Positions 30,374 to 35,391 of a DNA stretch of 35,391 nucleotides are shown here, piece after piece. The DNA comes from Verrucomicrobiota bacterium (lineage in GTDB: Bacteria; Verrucomicrobiota; Verrucomicrobiia; Chthoniobacterales; UBA10450). The notes under the pieces were generated by a model. That model searched no databases, had not been told where the DNA came from, and saw nothing but the letters and a program-made list of their open reading frames with translations. Position numbers and translations under genes: made by a program. The DNA is taken from contig QHNV01000043.1 of assembly GCA_003218535.1 (NCBI GenBank), forward strand, positions 1 through 35,391. The letters are read 5' to 3'. The first letter of the stretch is position 1, and every line of letters starts with the position of its first letter.

Positions 30374-31039
30374 GTGATCTCGAGAGACATCATTGTCGCA
30401 CCGTCCATTCTCGCCGCGAATTTTGCGCGACTGGCCGATGAAATTCATCGGGTCGAACGAGCCGGTGCGGATTGGATCCATTGCGACATTATGGATGGAC
30501 ATTTCGTAGATAATATTTCTTTCGGACCGGAAATCGTCAGCATTGTGCGCAAGCAAACAAAGCTGCCGCTAGATGTGCATTTGATGATCCAGCGGGCGGA
30601 TCACTTTGTATCCCGCTTCGCCAAAGCCGGCGCTGATTCAGTCACGGTTCACGTAGAGCGAGAAGCCAACCATGATGTCGCAAAAACTTTGCACGGTATC
30701 CGCGACGCTGGCTGTCGCCCCGGTCTCTCTCTGAATCCAGCCACGCCATTCGCTGCGGTCGAGCCGTTCCTCGATGAGATCGACGCCCTGCTGGTCATGA
30801 CTGTCCATCCTGGTTTTGGCGGACAGACTTTCCGGCCCGAGATGATGGATAAGGTAAAGCGCGCCGTACATTGGAAAGAATCGCATGCGCGCCAGATCGA
30901 CATCGAGGTGGATGGTGGCATCAACGCAGAGATGGCTAAGCTCTCAATCGAAAATGGTGCAAACGTGCTTATCGCAGGCACCTCGATTTTTCACGCCGAG
31001 AATTACAGCGAAGCGATCCAGAATTTGCGGGGGATTTGA
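30374..31039 (+). CDS. rpe: Ribulose-phosphate 3-epimerase
   Basis: Interconverts ribulose 5-phosphate and xylulose 5-phosphate in the pentose phosphate pathway. 221 residues from a GTG start (no clear ribosome-binding site). The TIM-barrel has the metal-binding residues His36 and Asp38 (HCDIMDGHFVDN), His69 (DVHLM) and Asp180 (EVDGGIN), the substrate loop MTVHPGFGGQ, and the phosphate loop GTSIF. Complete, with the usual length. It is a single gene on the plus strand, divergent from mreB and convergent with gspE; no pentose or Calvin-cycle neighbour is visible. Confidence 0.96.
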   Translation: MISRDIIVAPSILAANFARLADEIHRVERAGADWIHCDIMDGHFVDNISFGPEIVSIVRKQTKLPLDVHLMIQRADHFVSRFAKAGADSVTVHVEREANHDVAKTLHGIRDAGCRPGLSLNPATPFAAVEPFLDEIDALLVMTVHPGFGGQTFRPEMMDKVKRAVHWKESHARQIDIEVDGGINAEMAKLSIENGANVLIAGTSIFHAENYSEAIQNLRGI

Positions 31040-31221
31040 GCGTGCTTGCGATGCAATCTCCCGCGAAAAAAAGATCAAGAGCTGAAGTCGGAAAAAGAAG
31101 AATGACTTGGTGTGGATGCTTAATCCCGAAGTAGGAAGATTTGGGTCCAAAGCTATTCGGGAAATCGTAGGAAAGCTCCCTCGCTCAGCTCGGATGACAT
31201 GCGGAGGAACGATTGTTGCTC
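31040..31221. other. Convergent intergenic region rpe/gspE
   Basis: Between the 3' ends of rpe and gspE. I see only a weak AGCT-N9-AGCT hairpin without a proper T run, and no gene or RNA. Confidence 0.4.
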
Positions 31222-32979
31222 TTACTGTATCTCAGTTGCCTCGGCCGCGACTATCGGCTCGGCTTCTTCAGTGGTTTCGGCCATCACTTCGTCGGTTTGT
31301 GTAACACGCACCACTTCTTCGATAGTACTTCTGCCCTGTGCAACACGGCGCCAGCCGTCATGCCGCAAAGTTTCCATTCCTTCAGCAATCGCGCATTGCT
31401 TTAGTCCACCGCCATCGCACCTGCACATGATCAGCTTCCGCAATGCTTCGGTGACAAGACAAATTTCATAAATGGCAGCGCGCCCCTGATAACCGGTCTG
31501 GCGACATTGATCGCACCCGGCGCCGCGCTGGAAACGAGTGCCGAGTTCTTTCACAGGAAAACCGATCTCGACGAGATATTCATGTGGGTAATCCACCCAT
31601 TCCACGCAGTCCGGGCAAATGGTGCGCACCAGCCTTTGTGCGATGAACGACTTAACTACCGAAGCGAGCAGAAACGGCTCCACATCCATGTCGAGCAAAC
31701 GCGTGATGCCGCCCACGGCATCATTCGTATGCAGCGTGCTGAAAACCAGGTGACCGGTCATGGCCGCGCGGATGGCGATATCGGCCGTTTCGATATCGCG
31801 AATTTCGCCGACCATCACGACGTTCGGGTCCTGTCGCAAAATATGGCGTAGACCCTTGGCAAACGTGAGATCAATCTCCGGTTTCACGTCGATCTGCGAT
31901 ACGCCGGCAATGCGATACTCCACTGGCTCTTCGATCGTGATGATACGCCGCTGCACCGAGTTAATGCTGCTCAAGAAACAATAGAGCGAGGTCGATTTGC
32001 CGCAGCCGGTGGGACCGGTGAGGAGAATGATCCCGTTTGGTTGCGCGAGCAGGTGGCGAATGATTTTTTCCTGTTTCTTGCTCAAATCGAGCCGCTCAAA
32101 ATTAAACTGTTGCTCGCCGCGGCTGAGCAAGCGCAAGCTGATCGATTCGCCATTAACCGTGGGGATTGTTGAAACGCGAACGTCGATCTCTTGATTGTTC
32201 GCGTGCAAATTCATGCGCCCGTCCTGCGGGAGACGCCGTTCGGCGATGTCCATATGCGCCATCACTTTCAGGCGCGAGATGATGGCCGATTGCAACACAC
32301 GCAGCTGGGGTGGCACGGCAATTTCATGCAAAATTCCATCGATGCGATAACGAATACGCAAATCGTTCTCAAGCGGCTCAACGTGAATGTCCGTCGCGCG
32401 TTCGAGAATTGCTTCGCGAATGATCTGGTTAACGAATTTGACCACGGAAGCCTCGGGATCGTCGGCGTTCAGTTCGATCGCGATTTCTCCTTCCTGAAGC
32501 ACTTCAAACGCGCGGTTGCTTTTCAGGATTTCGTCAAATGTTTCTGCACCGATGCCGTAGAGCGTTTTCATTGCGCGCAAAAGCTGCGCGCGCGGCACTA
32601 GCGCCCATTCAGCCGGTTTCTTCAAAAGCTGGGACGCGAGCTGGCGGCCAAGGGAATTAAAAAGATCATAAGTCGCGAGCACTACCGAATTTTCCTTCAC
32701 TTGAATCGGCAGAATGTGATGCTGAAAAACGAAACGACTCGGCAAGATCGACAACGTGGTGCGGTCGATCTTCTTTGGATCGATGGACACAACCGGCACG
32801 CGGAAGAAATTCCCGATGGTGGCGAGGAAGCGTTGCTCGTCTACTTTACCGGAGTCAAGCACCTGTCCCACCCACGAACCGCCGTTTGGGTTCGAGGCTA
32901 ATTGCGCGGCTTCCTCCGAGGAGGAGACGCCACTTTCGAGCAGCAAGTTGATTAACGACTGGCTAGCCGGTGAGCTCAT
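31222..32979 (-). CDS. Type II secretion/type IV pilus assembly ATPase (GspE/PilB)
   Basis: A hexameric cytoplasmic ATPase that powers assembly of the (pseudo)pilus. 585 residues. The N-terminal N1/MshEN-like domain is at about 5-140; the conserved N2 domain starts VVKFVNQIIREAILERATDIHVEP, with RYRIDGILHE. The NTPase has Walker A GPTGCGKS (322-329), the Asp box ITIEEPVEYR, Walker B LRQDPNVVMVGEIRDIETADIA and the His box MTGHLVFSTLHTNDA. A tetracysteine zinc motif follows (CPDC...CDQC). The acidic C-terminal tail (AETTEEAEPIVAAEATEIQ) is extra. The sequence cannot separate GspE from PilB; the secretin upstream favours a type II secretion or pilus operon. There is no good ribosome-binding site before the ATG at 32979. 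Confidence 0.93.
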   Translation of the reverse strand: MSSPASQSLINLLLESGVSSSEEAAQLASNPNGGSWVGQVLDSGKVDEQRFLATIGNFFRVPVVSIDPKKIDRTTLSILPSRFVFQHHILPIQVKENSVVLATYDLFNSLGRQLASQLLKKPAEWALVPRAQLLRAMKTLYGIGAETFDEILKSNRAFEVLQEGEIAIELNADDPEASVVKFVNQIIREAILERATDIHVEPLENDLRIRYRIDGILHEIAVPPQLRVLQSAIISRLKVMAHMDIAERRLPQDGRMNLHANNQEIDVRVSTIPTVNGESISLRLLSRGEQQFNFERLDLSKKQEKIIRHLLAQPNGIILLTGPTGCGKSTSLYCFLSSINSVQRRIITIEEPVEYRIAGVSQIDVKPEIDLTFAKGLRHILRQDPNVVMVGEIRDIETADIAIRAAMTGHLVFSTLHTNDAVGGITRLLDMDVEPFLLASVVKSFIAQRLVRTICPDCVEWVDYPHEYLVEIGFPVKELGTRFQRGAGCDQCRQTGYQGRAAIYEICLVTEALRKLIMCRCDGGGLKQCAIAEGMETLRHDGWRRVAQGRSTIEEVVRVTQTDEVMAETTEEAEPIVAAEATEIQ

Positions 32980-33122
32980 TCAGAGGGGATGAATGGTATT
33001 GGCACAACGCAGAGCAGAAGAAACTCAATGAAACCCATTTGAGGTGTTTCGCAAGCACCTTCAGGTTCCAACGCGTAATCTCTGGCGAATAGTCGAGACG
33101 CCTGAAGCGCGCGAACGTGGAA
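32980..33122. other. Gap between the peptidoglycan-binding gene and gspE
   Basis: 143 bp with no gene and no clear terminator; it may hold an internal promoter for gspE. Confidence 0.35.
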
Positions 33123-33533
33123 TCAGGGCAAACGCAGCGCTCGGCGCACGGGATCGGTGAACGTGCCGGTGACGCGCATGGAGTAATTCTTCTGAAGTCG
33201 CGCAATCGCGTTGCCCACTATCGGGGTAAATACGCCATCAATGGGGCCACAATAGTACCCAAGCCGGCGCAATGCCGCCTGCATTGATCCCACATACGCC
33301 GGATCCAAAACCAGTTGCTCGGGCGCCTTGAAATAGTACTCCCAGCGCCAGTGGTACCTTGGCGCAAAATCGGTGGCGTTCACGGCCCGACCCTGGTGGA
33401 GGAGACCCCACTCGTCCCGTTGGGCCAGCGGATCGACCGAGCGAAAAATATCGTATTCGAGAACGTCATACTCGCCAGCTTGCACGATGGCTGCGGCAAG
33501 TCCGAGAATTAAAGTTAGCGCAATTTGTTTCAT
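33123..33533 (-). CDS. Secreted peptidoglycan-binding domain protein
   Basis: A 136-residue exported protein. Signal peptide KQIALTLILGLAAAIVQA (cleavage after about residue 19), then an unassigned region (20-75, with HWRWEYYFKAPE), then a PG_binding_1 domain at about 78-135: VGSMQAALRRLGYYCGPIDGV, TPIVGNAIARLQKNY and VTGTFTDPVRRALRLP. The domain binds cell-wall peptidoglycan non-catalytically. It starts 18 bp after the secretin gene and lies between gspD and gspE, so it is a good candidate to anchor or guide the secretin through the cell wall, much as FimV, GspA or other wall-binding partners do; that role is inferred from position only. Confidence 0.85.
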   Translation of the reverse strand: MKQIALTLILGLAAAIVQAGEYDVLEYDIFRSVDPLAQRDEWGLLHQGRAVNATDFAPRYHWRWEYYFKAPEQLVLDPAYVGSMQAALRRLGYYCGPIDGVFTPIVGNAIARLQKNYSMRVTGTFTDPVRRALRLP

Positions 33534-33551
33534 AAAAAATAGGTGAAACTG

Positions 33552-35391
33552 CTACATATCCTTTGCCGGTGGAATATCCGGTGGCGGTAGGCTTAATTGT
33601 TTGCCAGTCTCAGTTTTCGGGCACTCTGGGCACTCAGCCTGATCGATTTCTGGCCCATAATGGGTGTAGTTTTCCCATTTTTGACGCAGCCGGTAAAGAT
33701 CCAGCTTGGTCAAGGTCACCTGCGGACACATGAGCACAATCAGCTCCGTACGCTCGTGAGTTGCGGTGGTGCCGCGAAACAGCGCGCCGAGAACCGGAAT
33801 GCGCGAAAGGTACGGAATGCCGTTGTAATTCTTTTGTTTCGAGTCGGTGATCAAGCCGCCAAGGACAATGGTAGATCCGTTTCCCGCGGAAACATTCGTG
33901 CGGATGTAGCGGGTGGCAATGTTTGGAATCTGGTTGCCACTCACATTCGTAAATCCAGCTACGCTGTCGAGTTTCTGCAAAATATCCAGCGACACTTCTT
34001 TCTCGGAATTAATCAGAGGCACTACTTCCAACTGGAGGGCAACTTTTTTGAATTCGATATTGGAAGCCACCGCGGCGGTTCCGGTGACCGTGGTGCCGAC
34101 GACATTCGTCAGCGAGCTCACCGGAACCGGGATTTCCGTACCCGATGCGATTATCGCTTTTTTGTTATTGCTCGTAAATACCATCGGTCGCGAGATGACC
34201 TTGAAGCGCCCGGTGGATTCGAGCACGTGAACAATGGTCGCTAGGTAATTCCCTGCTGCAATGTACACGTTGGTGCCACTGGCTCCATTCGCGACTGTCT
34301 GGAGAATGTTGCTGAAGTTAATTAAATTCGCAGGATCGACAATTCCGTTGGTGACAAGTCCGCCGGTGCCGGGTGAAGCGGAGGGAGCAACGCTCGCGCC
34401 CGGTAGTGGAATCGGCACGCTGGTATTGCGCGAGATTCCCACAAATTTTTTGTTGTACTTTGCAAAGTAATCGACTCCGAATTCCTCGTCGTTGCGCAGG
34501 GTCAATTCGCCGATCACAGTGCTGAGCGCAACCTGGGGCGCTTTCACGTCCATTTCGTCGAGAATTTTTTCCACTTTCGACACTACCTCGCGGCTACCCA
34601 ACATGATGATTGCGTTAGCGCGCTGATCGGCAATCAGCTTCGCGTTGCCGACCGTGACAGCCTTGGGCGTGGTATCAACCGGCTGCGTGGTAAGTTCCTC
34701 GGAGATATTCAATGTACTGCCGGTGGTACTTCCAGTAGCAGTCGTCGAAGTGCTCAATGTGCCGCCCGTGTAAGGATTAGCCAGCGTCGCCGTGGCCGCG
34801 CGGACTGCCTGCGGCGTCGGACTTGCGCCACCCGCTTCTGGACCGGGCTGGGCCGCCCCCGGCTCGGTCAACGCCTGCACCAGCACGGGCAAGACGTCGC
34901 CGGCGGAAACATATCTCAGCGGACGCGTGATCGGATGTCCGAACTCAACGTTGGCATCAAATTCGCGAATCAACTTACGGATCAAGGGCATGTTGATCGG
35001 TCGCGTCACGACATGAATGCGGTTGGTGCGGACGTCGGCAGTGAGTTTGATTTTCCCCACCACAACGCCTTCCTCTGTTAGTCCGGTGAAAGCGGCAGTC
35101 TCGACTTCGGGTACAGGTTGCGGTACGGGGGGAGTCACTCTCACGCTGCGAACTCCAGGCTGACTCGGCTGACCGATTGGCTGACCCTTCTCGAAGATCT
35201 CCTTGAGCATATCCACCACTTTGGTTGCATCAGCGCGTTCAAGTTTAATGAACTCGCTCACCACTTCCGCCGGTGCCACATCCACTTGCTGAATTACGCT
35301 GGCAAGTTGCCGGATGACATCCGCATTTTGTGTCACCAGAAGGCTCGACGATTTCGGCAACGCCAGAATGTTGATCGAACTCGAGCTTCCC
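33552..35391 (-). CDS. Type II/III secretion or pilus secretin (GspD), 5'-partial
   Basis: The outer-membrane secretin, which forms a large gated ring for protein or pilus export. About 612 codons are present; the reading frame runs off the window end (the codons before TTG 35360 read GSSSSINILAL in frame), so the N-terminus and signal peptide are missing. Three N-domain (KH-like) repeats are visible (SSSLLVTQNADVIRQLASVI; TNRIHVVTRPINMPLIRKLI; ANAIIMLGSREVVSKVEKIL), separated by a Gly/Ser/Thr-rich linker near 34680-34840. The C-terminal secretin domain has YLATIVHVLESTGRFKVISRP, IEFKKVALQLEVVPLIN and IPVLGALFRGTTATHERTELIVLM. It ends in a Cys/Pro-rich tail (ECPECPKTETG). Followed by the PG-binding and ATPase genes. 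Confidence 0.92.
   Translation of the reverse strand, partial: GSSSSINILALPKSSSLLVTQNADVIRQLASVIQQVDVAPAEVVSEFIKLERADATKVVDMLKEIFEKGQPIGQPSQPGVRSVRVTPPVPQPVPEVETAAFTGLTEEGVVVGKIKLTADVRTNRIHVVTRPINMPLIRKLIREFDANVEFGHPITRPLRYVSAGDVLPVLVQALTEPGAAQPGPEAGGASPTPQAVRAATATLANPYTGGTLSTSTTATGSTTGSTLNISEELTTQPVDTTPKAVTVGNAKLIADQRANAIIMLGSREVVSKVEKILDEMDVKAPQVALSTVIGELTLRNDEEFGVDYFAKYNKKFVGISRNTSVPIPLPGASVAPSASPGTGGLVTNGIVDPANLINFSNILQTVANGASGTNVYIAAGNYLATIVHVLESTGRFKVISRPMVFTSNNKKAIIASGTEIPVPVSSLTNVVGTTVTGTAAVASNIEFKKVALQLEVVPLINSEKEVSLDILQKLDSVAGFTNVSGNQIPNIATRYIRTNVSAGNGSTIVLGGLITDSKQKNYNGIPYLSRIPVLGALFRGTTATHERTELIVLMCPQVTLTKLDLYRLRQKWENYTHYGPEIDQAECPECPKTETGKQLSLPPPDIPPAKDM

Noticed and set aside
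33597-34244. Plus-strand open frame antisense to the secretin
   Set aside because: Shadow of a strongly conserved secretin domain.

Overview
The window looks like chromosomal housekeeping DNA from a member of the Verrucomicrobia, probably of the soil Spartobacteria/Chthoniobacterales type. This is inferred from gene content: a 51-residue 'small basic protein' of the kind known from Verrucomicrobia and Chlamydiae (17995-18150), a complete Gram-negative rod-shape operon, a type II secretion/pilus-type secretin and ATPase, and short GC-rich palindromic repeats between and inside genes. I see no rRNA, tRNA, CRISPR array, integrase or transposase. The base composition looks even, so this reads as core genome rather than an island.

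Layout. 128-3847 (minus): a run with an NfeD-type membrane serine protease (apparently frameshifted at 2802-2806), a GYF-like/multi-pass membrane protein, a TonB-C-terminal lipoprotein and TrpF. 3889-8571 (plus): dnaG and rpoD side by side, as in the macromolecular-synthesis operon, followed by a single-pass membrane protein and a secreted DUF3106-like protein. 8635-8673 is a bidirectional terminator; behind it on the minus strand are a Tyr/Gly/His-rich secreted peptide and ribD. 10311-14060 (plus): two Hsp20 genes with a structured leader, a clear terminator, recA, a cupin and a two-unit siroheme-decarboxylase-like (AhbA/AhbB, NirD/L) protein. 14055-20893 (minus): an ArnT-like glycosyltransferase, a hotdog thioesterase, an SDR, an RsuA/RluB pseudouridine synthase, the small basic protein, BirA, NadC and a stand-alone 5'-3' exonuclease. 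21015-22704 (minus): a decayed or very small membrane ORF, thiS and thiH. 22854-30162 (minus): an outer-membrane barrel protein and the mreB-mreC-mreD-mrdA-rng cell-shape cluster. 30374-31039 (plus): rpe. 31222-35391 (minus): secretin gspD (cut by the window end), a peptidoglycan-binding protein and gspE/pilB.

How they fit together. MreBCD with PBP2 forms the elongation machinery, and RNase G (a neighbour of mre in other bacteria too) sits at the end of that cluster. DnaG and RpoD couple replication priming to primary transcription. The GspD/PG-binding/GspE trio is the core of an envelope-spanning export or pilus machine. RibD, NadC, BirA, ThiS, ThiH and the siroheme-decarboxylase-like protein give the window a cofactor-biosynthesis flavour.

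The least ordinary items are the fused siroheme-decarboxylase-like protein next to a cupin, a palindromic repeat read in frame inside the NfeD signal-peptide region, the NfeD homopolymer frameshift, the two small envelope genes directly behind rpoD, the hairpins ahead of the Hsp20 genes, and several perfect inverted repeats upstream of thiH and nadC. I did not find a convincing wholly new system.
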